The position numbers and the translations under genes were made by a program. This document shows positions 1-13,044 of a stretch of DNA of 64,000 nucleotides, piece by piece. Positions within the stretch are counted from its first letter, which is position 1; every line of letters starts with the position of its first letter. The notes beneath the pieces are model-generated. The model made no database searches. It was not told where the DNA came from and worked only from the letters and a program-made list of their open reading frames with translations. This DNA comes from Amia ocellicauda. Lineage: Eukaryota; Chordata; Actinopteri; Amiiformes; Amiidae. The stretch is taken from NCBI RefSeq assembly GCF_036373705.1, contig NC_089853.1:32020568-32084567 (forward strand), in the 5' to 3' direction.

Positions 1-754
1 CAAAGCATTGCTAGGTGTCAGCTTGCTCAACCCCACTTAATCATGTTGAAGACAATTTAATATTTAATCTTGCAACCATTTATACATCGGATACAATGTC
101 TATGAAATTACACCAGTCTTGAAATTGTTTGTTGGGGGAAAAAAAACCTAAAAGAAACCAGTTAACATATTTCCAAAACTGGCAACCTGCTGTATGTGTT
201 TGGCAAGCTTGGTGAATCTGGCACCTGTGATATGACAGTTTATGAAGTGTAAATTGAGTTGCACAATGTGAAATGAAAGCTGGCTTTTTGGTTCTCAACT
301 ACTTGCAGCAAATCAGTTTCATATACCAAAGGAAATATTCAAGTTATTTATATTTAATCTTTATTAGTATATTAAGAAACCTCTCTACCCTTCTAAGCTG
401 ATTTAAGTTTTTACTTTTATTATAAGCTTGAAGAGTGTGAATTTTACAGTGAAAAAAGGTTGCAAAATCTAAATTACCACGTGATTTGGTAGACTCTTCC
501 CATAATCTCCTTAAGTTATTATTATTTCTTTCTTCAGTAATCCAATTGTGTACCTTTTATTAGAACAGTTTGTAAAACATTAACACAATAGGAGAAAATT
601 GCTGTAGGTTTTAATTATGTACCACACCAATTTTTAAAACTTATTCAGTTCTTCCGACACCAGATTTTAATTCCTAGGATGGAGTAAATAACATCCGGCG
701 TTTTTATAGTCGGTTAGGAAAATATATAAAATCTCAGTTGAAGTTGTGGGAGGT

Positions 755-870
755 GATTTGGTCCAGCCGTTCGAATGATGCACAAGTGCACAAGGGTTCA
801 AATCCAGGCCCATCTGACTATCAGCGTGACCCGCATTGCCTGATTTGACCTTGCTGAGCGTCAGGCTCCC
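755..870 (+). repeat. Possible tRNA-derived SINE head
   Basis: A polymerase III B-box match (GGTTCAAATCC, about 796-806) lies some 45 bases after an A-box-like TGGTCCAGCCG. This is the spacing of tRNA-derived SINE heads. No tRNA cloverleaf is intact, and no CTGGATAAG-type tail was seen, so this may be only the 5' part of an element. Confidence 0.35.
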
Positions 871-1559
871 CAGCTGTAAGAATGGAGAAAAGGACCACAC
901 ACTAGCAAAGAGCTGAGACTGGAAAACCAGGGAGCACCGTGCCCTTTGAAGACACTGATCAACTCCTCTTGGGTTTAAAATGGCCATGCAGAGGAAAGAT
1001 AGTTGAGATAGTTGGCAGATTATAAAAAATAATAATGTAATTGTTTCCTGCAAAATAGTCATGAAGTAAACATCATTAATCTATGATTATCAACAATACA
1101 TTTCTTTTAAGTTGTCTCCTATATGTGCTTACCTAAAGAAATTCTTAGAAATGCAATATCTGCAGCATGCAAGGGGTAGAATTGGCCTGCATGCGACTCC
1201 CACTCCATTTCCCAGCAGCTGGTTTGGAGTCCTTGCTGGGTGTGGGGGTAGGTTTGTAGGGCGGGGGGGCTACCGTGTAGTCACTTTGTTTCTCGGTCCC
1301 GGCTTCAGCTTAACTCACGCTGGCTCGGCAGCAGCCCGGGATCTGAGGAACCAAGTACGATCCTGTAGTCTGGGATCGGCAATCATTCAGATGTAAATTC
1401 ACTGAGGAGGAAGGGGGGAGGACCTGGGGACTAATGAGTTAAGTGACATCTGGTGATAAAGATGGAGAAGGAAGCCACGAATAAAAAGCGACCCAGAATG
1501 GACTGACCCGAGTGACATTGATTTGAATTAGAATGTGAAGTGTGTTCGATGGCAGAGGA

Positions 1560-1745
1560 GGGGGAGAGATGCTGATGGAGCCACTTGGCTGGGGGTACTG
1601 GCCTGCAGCAGGGGGAAGGGAGGGAGAGGGGCGGGGGGGAGGGTGGGGTCAGACAACGAAGACTATAAATTCAGGGCTGTCCTCTCGCCTGGGGGCAAGT
1701 TAGGGTTTTGAATGTATCAGCATGGCAGTAGGGCATATATTTATG
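1560..1745 (+). promoter_or_regulatory. Purine-rich, TATA-containing promoter-like block
   Basis: A G/A-rich stretch (about 1555-1650, several GGGGAGGG and GGGGCGGGG words) is followed at about 1668 by ACTATAAATT, a TATA-like element, and then a C/T-rich start-like segment. The composition stands out from the AT-rich surroundings. It could be an internal promoter of the ELL-family gene or only a GC-rich intronic patch. No first exon with a start codon and splice donor was established. Confidence 0.2.
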
Positions 1746-4700
1746 CACATCTCTAGCTAGCTGTAGTGTAATTTGGCTTGACCTGCTTTGAAAGCGCCAG
1801 TTTGACTTGTTGCATTCGAACCTGGCAAAGACTGGTCTTTCGCAGTTGGAGGTAATGGGTCTTTATGATGACAAGACTTCAATAGCTTTTTTGTTTGTTT
1901 TTGTTTTTCTCCTCATCGAGGTTTTGTTGAAGTGTGAAAACTCCCGCATGCCTGGAGGAGGGAAACCCGAGTAATGCTTTTGTGGGTTTTTGTCTGATGA
2001 CTAGAGGTACAAGACAAAGATTTGATTCAAAGTTTGGTTTTAAAATACATTTACTTCTTCTATATCTAATATATCGTATGGACTGAGATTGTCTTATGCA
2101 TTGTACGGAGATGTAGGCTTTTGATGTTCTTGGAGGGGAATGGGGGTTGTTCTGTATTCCATTAAACAATTCTGAGGTGTGGGGGTCGGGTGCTCTAGAT
2201 AGGGGTTTCAGGGGGGTTGCTGGATGAGCTGCTTTTGGCTCATTGCCAATGAAGCAGCTTATAGCTGTACTGCATGACTGGGCATTTGTGACAGGAAGAA
2301 GCCTGCAGCTACATCTGCTTACAGTGCACTGTTCAGAGCAAGAATCAATAATTTACCACAGATAACTAGGCAAAGACAAACAGGAGGCAATGTGGAAAGT
2401 ATGATTTAGATCCTTTTATTTAATTGTTTAAAATAAATATAGTTTTGTGCTAGTGTATTACCCGCTTGCTTGTTTACTTTGAATTGTGGTGCTCATATGA
2501 AATCTTGGAACAACACAGGCAAATTATATTCCAAGAAGATAAACACTTACAGGAAATGTCAGCCTGTGTTCCATAGCTTGTAATTATGCAAGATTAATTT
2601 GCGGAAATGTATTTCTATAGTAAAATAACGCATTTGTTTGGGTGCAAAGCAAAATTGATGACAAACCACATTTCCTAAAAACAGAGATTTCTGCCTCCTG
2701 GAAAAAGTCTATTTGTTCAATTTGGCATTACAGTAAAGAAAATAAATGCTACATACTTGCCCATTTAATGTAAACCGTATGATAGAAGTGTGGTATCAAA
2801 ATGTAAAAATGTCTCCCGTCTCCTGTATACACTTGCAATTTTAAACTTCTCCTTGCACGTGTATATACATATTCAAGAGTGTATTTTTTCTGTATTGTTT
2901 CCAGCCTTGTTAGATAGCATCACGATTGTAACTAAGCAAACAAGCTTTAAAGGGTGCCCATGCTACGGAGGGTTTATCAACAGCAGGGCCACGGATGACA
3001 CTGTAATTACCACTGTTACTCAGAACACTCCTCGCATCTCCCCCTGGGAAGTGGGTTGTCTTTGACATTCTGCCCAGTCCTGGGAACATCTTCGTCTGTC
3101 AATCATAGTGCCTGTGTGCTGAGAATGTTATCACTATGGAGCCTGCAGCTCCCTTCTCCTCTCTTTCTCCTCCCTCATTAGCTGTCTGTCTTACTATGTG
3201 TCTTTTCATCTCTTATCTGTATCTCATTGCTCAACTGTCTAATATATGTGCATCATTTGACATTACAATAGAGAGGACTTGTGGCTGAATGAGAGGCTGG
3301 GCTGAATTATAGCATTCCAAGAAGCCTGAACCGAATTGCTAGAACGGCAGGGACTGTATTCAAGCTCTTAAATAAAAGCTCAGTTTTCCCTGAGCTCCCC
3401 ACCCTGAAGCCAACAGCATATTTACTATTTATGACAAGTCTCTATATCCGTTTATTGTATCGGGCAGTGCATGAAGATGCATGGTCCCAGCACTGAAACC
3501 TGAAGGCAGTGCTGGAGCTCACCGCAGCTGTTCTTGTTTTCGGTACCGTGGCTCAATATACATCCATCAGCAAATGTAATGCATCATCAATCGATAAATA
3601 AATTGTGGTTAATATAACAGTTTTGCGTTTCATTCTAACAAGCGAGAGATTTGCATTGTCAGCTGCAGGGTCTGAAACCTGACCTGCCCAAAGTGTGCTT
3701 CCTTGCAAGGCCAGGTGCATATGTGTGGTGTTTCGGTGACGCATCATAGACGTGAATTGCTGGTGGATGCGTTTCCCATAATCATGTGTCCGTCTTCTGC
3801 TCCCGAGTGTGACATGACTTCTAGGCCCAACATTGAAACCTGTTTATAACATAACCTTTCCCACACACTGCGACAATGTGCTCTTTTAATGCTCTGTCCG
3901 GGTTTAACTGGCTGTCCTTGGTGTCCTTGGTCTGTTAGATTTAGTTTTTCCATTGATTGTTTGGGATGATCATATTACTTTTGTAGGGGGGGAAATAGTT
4001 TAAAAGAATGCACATGGTGTGGAACAAACTGCTACTTCAAATTTAAAAAAAAATATATATATTTTTTTTAAATCAGTCTCACAGTTTTGCTTTTAGCTTC
4101 CAAAAAAGACTAACCGTACAGCATGAGGAGATATTTTATTAAATACACTTTCAGAGAGGAAAGCGTTCCAAGGCTTTGCTTAAAGTGTATGATTTGCATA
4201 GATGTGAACTGGCGTGCAACTGCTGCTAACATCAATGGTGGACTGGACCTTGTTACTACTGTAACCTGCTAATATGTCCTGTATATTGTTCCTCCCCTGA
4301 GATGTGCTGATCTTGTAAATGGGGTAGTCTGTTCAGCATGATGTTGACATGGCCAGTTGTAATTATGTGAAACTATTAACCAGCAGAAACCAGGATCCCC
4401 CCCGCCATGGCTCGTGTTATTGCCCCACTGAGCAGCCTTTGGTTTTAAGTTCCACGATGGCCCTAGTGCACGGGAGAGTTAACACTCTCATCTGCCAGAC
4501 ACTTGGACTTTGAGCAGCACAGCCAGCAAGAGCCGAGCACCTGGATTTCATTAACATTGAACATATTGAATTGAACTCGGATCTCTTCACAGTGGATAGT
4601 AGTAGGATGTGTAAACCAATGATTGTGGCCTGTTCTCTTTTTGGAGTTGTGGAGAATAAATGCAACATTAGATAAATGCTGTAAGTATATAAAAAAATCT

Positions 4701-7700
4701 AATTAAATGGAGTGGATGTGATATTGCATTCCTCCAGTTTTTGTTTGTTGCATTACAGAATGTATTTCTGTGATTTGTTGTGGTCCCTTGGTTATGGCTG
4801 AATTATTTTAGTGTGTTTAGGAGTAAATCACCTATACTTAATCACTTTTAGTGACTGCGTGTTTTTTTTTTTTTTTTATATTGGAAAATAGAGATGTGTA
4901 CCCAGTGAAGGTCCCACAGAGTGGTTTACAATAAGCCATGATTGCATTAGTAAATAAGTTAATGGCTGCTGTGACATGCTTCTCTGGCAACACACTGAGT
5001 TACGTGCTGTTTGGAATGACTTACTAATAGCCTGCCTCCTCGCAGCCTGGACTGACAGAGATGGAGACCTGTGCTGACAAGACTAGTATGACAGTACTGT
5101 ACACAAAGTGAATCAATCTGCCCTCAAATACGTTACATTTTTAGTGGGTTTTTTTTAGGCATTTAAAATATGCTACTTGTATTCAATCTGTAGAATGCTT
5201 CAATTAGCTAGCTTGGGAAGTGCATAGTTTAGGCCAGTAGATTTGCATGGGGGGGTAGGATCAAACGGAAAGGATTAGCCTACATATGCATCAGTACACG
5301 CGCACACGCATGCACTGCCAAGGTTCAGAGATTGTTTGATTATGTAAGTAAAAGCCCTCTTTCATGTGTGACCGGTTGACAAAAGGCTGGAATAGTAATC
5401 TTTGAAGAGATAGCATCACCTCTGCCGTCAGAGTTCCCCCACAGGCACATTGCATGGATGGTGAAGTTTTCAGTGTTGCATTCCACTGTGCTGGTGGACA
5501 AGAGTTGCGTGTCCAGTGCATAGGGTTGCGTGCGGCTCTGAAGAAACCGCACACCACTGCTTTCAAACATCGAGAAACAAACCCGGCAGCAAAAACAAAA
5601 GGCTGCGATCATAACTGACCTAGATGAAATGAAGGAAAATATTGTTCACTTTAACGAGTGCTTGCTAAAAAATGTCTCGATGGTCAGCGTCCCTTTGTGG
5701 TGTGGGTGCCAAAATGAGCTCCTGTCCATCCCCACTGTTGACCTGACTAGTTAAGTTTTTATAAACGAGGACCACAGTGGATAATACCTGTGTGCTCCTC
5801 TTTTCTACATTTTCAGCTACATATTTACTGAATAGTGACTCAGCCCCTTTAGCAGGCGTTTTTCTTCAAGGCATTAATACTTGCACTTCTGTGGATTTTC
5901 AGAGTCTGTTTGTGCTCCTAGGGGATGTGCTGTGTGTTTGCAGTGTAACAAGCTTATGTGTAATGAGCTTACAGTGATGGCACTCCATTGGTTTGTCAAG
6001 AGTGTAAATTCCCCTGTGTCTTGGGGATGTGGGGTGGGGGGGAGGGGCTGGCCTCTTGGCATTAGTTTGGTCCATGTGTGTCGGGGTGACAACCGACTCT
6101 GCAAGGCACTTCAGGGGACCATCTGCATTCAGTGAAGTAGACAGACAGGATCTATAGTCTAACCTCTAACAAAACACTTGACCAGTTTTAACCTCAGACT
6201 GGCAGAGCTTAAATTGAGAAAATTGTGTTCATCTGCATATCTATATTCATAGGCGCTGATATTTCAAAGCCAATAAGGATTTTAATTAAATGGACTGTTT
6301 TAATCATAGACTTCCATTTGTATGCACCAAATAATGGGGGTTGTGGGAGGCGGTGGGGGTTGTTAGTGGCTTTTGTCAGCTGATATTTGTTTGGGTATTA
6401 ATTTCCTCAGCTATTAACCACTGGCAAAAGGCTGTTTGATTCCTTTTCCATGTTGGTGTATTTCTTCTTAAACTTGACGCCAGAAAGGCATCATTTGCTA
6501 GTAAGTATGGAAGGAATTAAAACTAGCTTGTAAGTCGTAACACTAGAATTCTCTTAAATCCTCATATAATTACACTGGGTGGTCTTTCTTTTTGTGCTTC
6601 TCTCTCATTGGGTATTTTTCAGTAATCAGAAGCATAAGCTGTGCCAGTTCCACGGGAGTTCCTCCAAAGCCAGGCCGGTGATGATTTGCAAAGTGTTTAA
6701 CGATTTCCCGGTGCTAACAGATATTATTTCTGCGTCTGTGCTCGTTATGGGGAATTATGCTGCCCACTCACTGAAGAGATGTGGAATGGACAGATATCTG
6801 AATGTGGAAAGGACATTAATCCAAAAACATACAAACAAACAAACAAAAAAAGGAACAGGCACCTTGCTGTGTTTGTCTCTTACCGAGCAGTGCCTGGCTG
6901 TGCACTAAATACTTGTGAATGGAGAGGCGGCCTATGATTATAGTGCAGTGTTGCCAGTGTTGTTTAGTTAATGGATTAAATGGGGAGATTGTGCTGGTGT
7001 TGCTAATGAATAGAAAGGAGTTTTACCCTGTGGCAGTCCTTGAGCTTGACTGGCTCTGCAGCTTTTGTGATAGGATGTCTGGGGCGAAGCGTTGGTGTGC
7101 TCGCTTAACAGCAGTGTTTACTCTGGGATATGTATTTAATTCAGTGTAGGTGAAGTGCTGTACAGATCCCTGCACACAATCCCCCACCTTTTCTCCCAAC
7201 TTGTTTTTTCCTGTATGTGTGGGTGGAAGACAAGTTGGTTTGAAATCAAAAGCGTGGGGTTCTGTTCATGTTCCAAACCATTGGGATGACAGAGGGGCAT
7301 CAGCCCTGTGGTTGGATTTGGTTTGGGGAGAAAAAAAACAAATAGTATAATACAATAAGAGAAAAGGTCTGACATCATCAGAAATGTTCTAGGAGTTGGA
7401 AAGTTCTTTGCTTCCAGTTTTTTTGTTTTTGAAACTCATTTAATTGGCCTGTATGGAGCTCTATGTTCCCTTAAAATAGAAGAGTGGTTTGCACTTAAAT
7501 CTTCCAATTAAAACCAGGGGACCCCGCAAAGAAACTAAATGTGGTTATTAATAAAGGTTATTTCAGTGCGTATACATGCTGGAAGTTTGTTTGCCATTGC
7601 AGCCCTATTTTATAATGCATGTCTTAAACTGTCCAATTAAGATGGGTTTTAACTTTCTAATGTGAAGCGCTCTAATTAATATTAAAATATACAGCTCATG

Positions 7701-8199
7701 CTTGGGCATCGGTTGCATCCATTAATTAGGCAACCTGTGTTTTTTAGCTCTGCATTAATCAATTAATTAATTTCAGATTAAATGACAGCCTAATTTTAAG
7801 ATTCATAGAACTGAAATTCTTAATACAATGAAAGTTAATTTCTCCCAGTAGTTTCTAGCATTTTTTCTGAATATCTTCCGAGAGGGGTAATTGGATGTCT
7901 GGGAGGGTTGGAATGAATCAAGAAGTTTCCTTGTATGATGTACTATATCTATAAGCCAACTGTGGACTGCATTTGCTTTTTTCTTCATCCCTGTTGAATG
8001 TTGTACAGAGGATACATTTTCTGTTGGTGAATTTTCAAGGATCTTGCATACTGTGGGAACAGCAAAATTGTCATCCAGTGGCATTCATGAGATGAACAGT
8101 GATCACAGACTTGAATTTATCGCTTGACTGCCGGTATTTGCCGTTTCCAGAAGGGTTGTGTCCAGAGAATAATCTGACATCTTGTCTCCATTTTCACAG

Positions 8200-8327
8200 T
8201 ACGTCAAGATACCAGCCCCTTCCTCCGACTCCTCGGGAGCTCTGCGCATCTTCTCCTTCTACCTATCCAGCGAGAGTAAAGACAAACCTCAGGCCGGCTT
8301 TGACTGTATACACCAGTATGTCTCTGG
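8200..8327 (+). CDS. ell3: ELL3-like coding exon a (ELL N-terminal domain)
   Basis: The acceptor is TTTTCACAG before 8200 and the donor GTAAGT at 8328. The frame reads YVKIPAPSS... ending [11 protein letters not shown], aligned with the ELL segment FSFYLSN...FDCIQQYVSS. It enters in phase 0 and leaves two bases of a glycine codon. Confidence 0.92.
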
Positions 8328-9278
8328 GTAAGTACACAAGTCATTTGCTCACTTTGCTAAACTAAATGTGGGGGTTGGGGGGGATGCTTTCTGTTACTCA
8401 TAAGAGAGCTGAAACAGATTTACAGCGAATACTGTGATCCACTTGTACAAGACAGTTGCAACAAAGAGATCACCCGTCATTTTATAACGGCAAAAGGATT
8501 TTCTTGTTTTTATTTACATGAAATAGAACAAGTTTTTGGCATAGTAAAACTAAATTACACAATTCATGCAGTGATATATTTGTGGCTTATAAGTACAACC
8601 AGCTGCGGGAATAAAAATCTGATTTTCCTCATGGATGCAGGGAAATGCATTTGAATGGTGATTTGCATAAAGTTGGAATTGCCCTCCCCAATCAGCAGAG
8701 GTCATGGGCCCCCATATATTTACACTCCTCATAAAAACTGTGACTCCAGCAGTGATTTAAGTGAGGAGTTAACTGTCCTTTGTCTTCCTCTGGCATGACG
8801 TGGCTTCCCATACCCGAGCAGGGACATATCTTTGTTAACCCAACACAAGTGGATGCCAGAGCAGTGAGAGCCTGGTTGCAGCCAGATGTTTCAGCTGGGC
8901 CTGAACTTTGGTGTGCTATGTAGCAAGACGTGTGAGCCAAGAGCAACATGGGGAATAAAACGGAAGAAACTATGCCATTGAGTTCAGCCAGACTCCTTTC
9001 AACATCATTTCTACCTTGAAAGGAAGAGATAGACTTGCTTCTTTGTATTATTTATGGTCTTTCTAGCAAGAAGTCTTGTGCAAATAATTTGAGGAAATCT
9101 GACAGCTTGTTTTTACCAATTATACAATATAATTGTCTAATGAAATTCCATCTTGGGCATACGTGCTACAGGTTTTCAGTGCTTCAGGGTTAGTTAGCAG
9201 ATTTATAGATTGGCATTCCAGTTCTGCCTTTGAATATTTTTATGACCCACATTGGATACTGTAACTAAGACACAAGTG

Positions 9279-9321
<43 letters not shown>

Positions 9322-10794
9322 CTACTTTTGCCTTTAGTTTATTCTACCATGCTTTATGAGGAATAACATGAATCTAACTTTTATCCTCTCTTGATTCGTT
9401 CTGGGTCATTTGGTGTTTGTCAGTGCTCGGCAGTGAGGGGAGCAGTTTGATCCTCTTGTTTAATCATCCCAGATGTGTGCTTGCAGCAGTCATAGTTTTT
9501 GCACTCTTTGCCACGTTAAAATGTTTCATACACTAAACCTCAAGTCAGCAGCTAAAATAACAATGTGGATAGTATTTCCCACTTAAAGATCTGAGCTAAT
9601 TTTATGGACAATAAATCATAAGTTTAACTGACAAGTTCAAGAAAAAATATATAGATGTAGAGATATAGGTATTTCTTTCTCTCAATAGATAATCCATATC
9701 ATCAATTGATCCACTGCTGGATGAATACCTCCCCAAAATGTTTCCATTTGCTTCGATCTTTAGTTTCCCTTTTCCATGTCACACCTGCAAAGTTCATATT
9801 ATCTTCCCATCTTCTTTGTGGTTGTCTTCTAGGTGTTTTGTCATCTCTTGGGATCCATTCGATAGCTTCCTTTGTCCATCGTTGATCTGTTCTTGTACTC
9901 TTTCAATGATGTCACATTGTTTTGTTTGTTCTCTGATCCATTCATTTATTTATTTAACAATCTCTTGTTATTCCAAGTATACATTTTGTGCTCTGCTTCA
10001 AGCGAGTTCTGAAAATGGCAGAAAACTAAATACTGTGTTGTACAAATGAATTGGCCAAGAAATAATGACATGTGGTTTCTCATCTCGCTGAATAGCAGTT
10101 ACAGTCTGGTTGTTTTTTTCCTGCTGCACTTAACAGCATTTATTTTACAGTAATGCCAACTTTTACCAGCTGTTAATCTTACTAAGAGCATTACAAATGA
10201 TCATGCAAATTTTACATATCATAATTAGAGGCTAGTGTAAATCCTGTTTGATGGTAATAAGTCACCTTGTTTAGGCCTTGCCTTGGACCTCCTAATTACA
10301 ACACACTGCCACAGTCAAATGTCATTCGATGTATTGAGTTAAAATTCCACTTCAGTGCAGATTGCTGACACCATTAGGTGTTTGCTGACCCATTTGTTTG
10401 TTTTTTCCTCGTGGTCTGTTCCTGTTTCTCAACTTGGTATGTAAAGGGGTGCAGGGGCTCTGCCTTTGACAGAGTTCAGAGCCAGCCCTGAGACACTCAA
10501 ACTGTATAGCTCCTCAGGGTCAGCTGGGTGCAGTCACTGTAGAAACAAGGGAGGCGGGGGGGGGGACTGAAAACTAAGGTGGCTTAGAGCTTTTAGAGCA
10601 GTCCTGAAGTGCCAGTGTAAATGGGTTCTTTAACCACATGTTCCTGTTTTGATTATCTAAATTTGCATTTCTTTATTTTTTCTACTTGATTTAACATGTT
10701 TTGTTGATAAAACAGTGATGGCCTAGCTGACGCGTCTGTCTGTGTAAATGCAGAAGATGACCCAATGTTAATAAAGCATTTATCCCATTCAATG

Positions 10795-10829
<35 letters not shown>

Positions 10830-12967
10830 TTTTTAATTGGAAGCTAATAAAACCCTGTTTTTGTCATATAGCCATTTGTATTTACTTATTTAAGAAGTTA
10901 GATTCCTCCAAATTCTTTTCTTTTTAAATAAATAAATTATGGGTTATGAATTTTGTCCCTCTTTGTTAAATTGAGAGAAATACAGCCTGATTTGTTAAGC
11001 TTATAACTTTTTTCTTTTGGTAGCAAGTGTCTGTTTTGCCTGCACCAAGCTTATCAGGAATGCCATCATCTTATCTCCCCCATTGCATTCCCACACGGTA
11101 GCTGAGAAAGGGGCTTGTAAGAGAGATGAGAGTAAGAATCACTAATCACTGTCTGGATCAATGGGAAAGACTAGTAGCAGCTGACCTTAGCACCATAATG
11201 ACATCACAGTGTGTATGGTCAAACTTGGGTCAAAGGTGAGGTTAAAGGGCAGTAAGGAAGAGTTTTATGCCCCGAGAAAAATTGATTGTTGTCACAATGT
11301 TCACAATGTATGTTTCTATGCTTGACATTGTTTTCAAATTGTGAATGGTGTGTTTAAACAGACTGATCTAGAATCACAACCCTCATCTATTATTTTATTA
11401 TGGTGAAGATCTATCTTGACCTATCCGTCTGTTAAAGGCAAAGGTCCATACATCATGCAAGTAGTTTGTCGGCTCCTACAGCCAGCATTGCTGACCAGTG
11501 CTTTGCTCCTGCAGGGAAGGTCGACAACAGCTGGAGTGCCAAGGCAGTATTCAGGACAAGATCACCGTGTGCGCCACCGACGACTCCTACCAGATGACCA
11601 GGGAGCGCATGTCGCAGGTGGAGAAGGAGACGTGGAGCCGGGCCGCAATAGAAATCAAGCCGGGGTCAACGTATCCAAGTAGGTTCATATGCATATGAGA
11701 CAGTTTTTCTTGTTCCCTTGCAACAAAATTGTTCTCATGGAGTTTAAAAGCTTTTAATATTTCATTCTTTCTTATATTTAAAGTTTTGATACCAGAATCA
11801 ATCCTTAATATTTAACTAGAGATCCATATCAATATAGATTTGCCATCAAAAGTTTTGTTTTCTGTTTTTAAGGATTTCCTGTCAATCCTAATAGATGTAC
11901 CATATATAGGTGTGTGTGGATGTGTTCTTTTAGCTGAGTCAAAAATGAGATTTAGATTTTTACGGAGCCCCATTCACACAGCCACAACCCTGTACTTTTG
12001 TTATAGAGAATTAAACTCCCAATCGCAGCAACAAATTTTATTTTATTTTTATTTGGTATTGTAATAGGATACTGCAGTATCTGGAACTGTGGGCTTACAC
12101 TCTTGGTTTTAAATCCCAAAAAAGAGAATTAAACAAAATGCATTGCAGTAATTGAATGATGATTGAGCCATTTGATTTATGGAGGGGGGGTTGGGGGGGG
12201 GGGGTGAAAGAAACCTGTGTTCAATCATGGGAATTTTTAGGTCATGGTGCCTTTTCAATTTCTCACAATAAAAAGGTCAGGCACAGTCTGAGAGGGTTTA
12301 CACGTTATCCTAATCCAGTGAGCAATGGTAGAAATAATGCTATCCTGTGTTGTGAACTGTACAGCCTGCAATGATGGCTTTTGTTACCCAGGGTGTATAA
12401 TTATGCATTGGGGGGTGGGTTAGTTCTAACCACACTCCATTACTCCATTTACTGTCAGTCTTTCACATGTGCAGTGTTGCAACACAAGGTTCACAACGTC
12501 CACTTTAATGTAAACTTTCTAGAACAATGCTTTATGGCTATTTGGTAATGGAGTCTTAAAAGAATTATACCAATATAAATCTGCAATGGCCAGGTGATCA
12601 TCAAGAGGAAATTTGCATTCAATTACTTTTTTTGTGACATTGCAAAAGGGGGAATTTGTAAACTTGCATTTCTACAGTTCTATACATGCACGTATTACTT
12701 CATTAAAAACATCAAATTATATAGGTTAAATCCACATCCATGTAAAAGTTTTCTGTTCCCTGGCAGTTTATCTCGGGAGAGTAATGCCACCATAGTTGCA
12801 GACAGTACAGAACCAGTTTTAAATGTCTGTGGTTATCCATATTTTTATGTTATGGCTTCTGGATCGACAGGTTCTCTGTTGAAGAATTGTTTGCTGTCTT
12901 ACAGGAAAGGAATGAAGCTATAAGCTGGCTGAATTGAGAGGAGAGCAATAAGGCATTTGAGTTCAGC

Positions 12968-13044
<77 letters not shown>

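Larger units (their letters stand above)
1..8199 (+). other. Intron or upstream region of the ELL-family gene, no exon found
   Basis: No coding exon could be supported here. The first recognised ELL exon starts at 8200 and corresponds to the third coding exon of ELL and ELL2, so the exons for the protein start should lie upstream of the window or be hidden here. Short ORFs in this stretch lack ELL motifs and convincing splice sites. It contains a tRNA-like SINE head near 755, a purine-rich promoter-like block at 1100-1750, and an AT-rich block with repeated TAATTA words at about 7620-7790. Confidence 0.5.
8328..11514 (+). other. Intron with a LINE remnant and a CA microsatellite
   Basis: Apart from the (CA)n tract at 9284-9320, the LINE C-terminus at 9690-9960 and an (AT)n tract at 10797-10826, nothing recognisable was seen. 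Confidence 0.7.

Noticed and set aside
6579..6908. ORF 6579-6908 as a missing ELL exon
   Set aside because: It contains RPV, vaguely like the ELL3 RPVIAFQG word, but the FQG and neighbouring residues are absent and splice sites do not fit.
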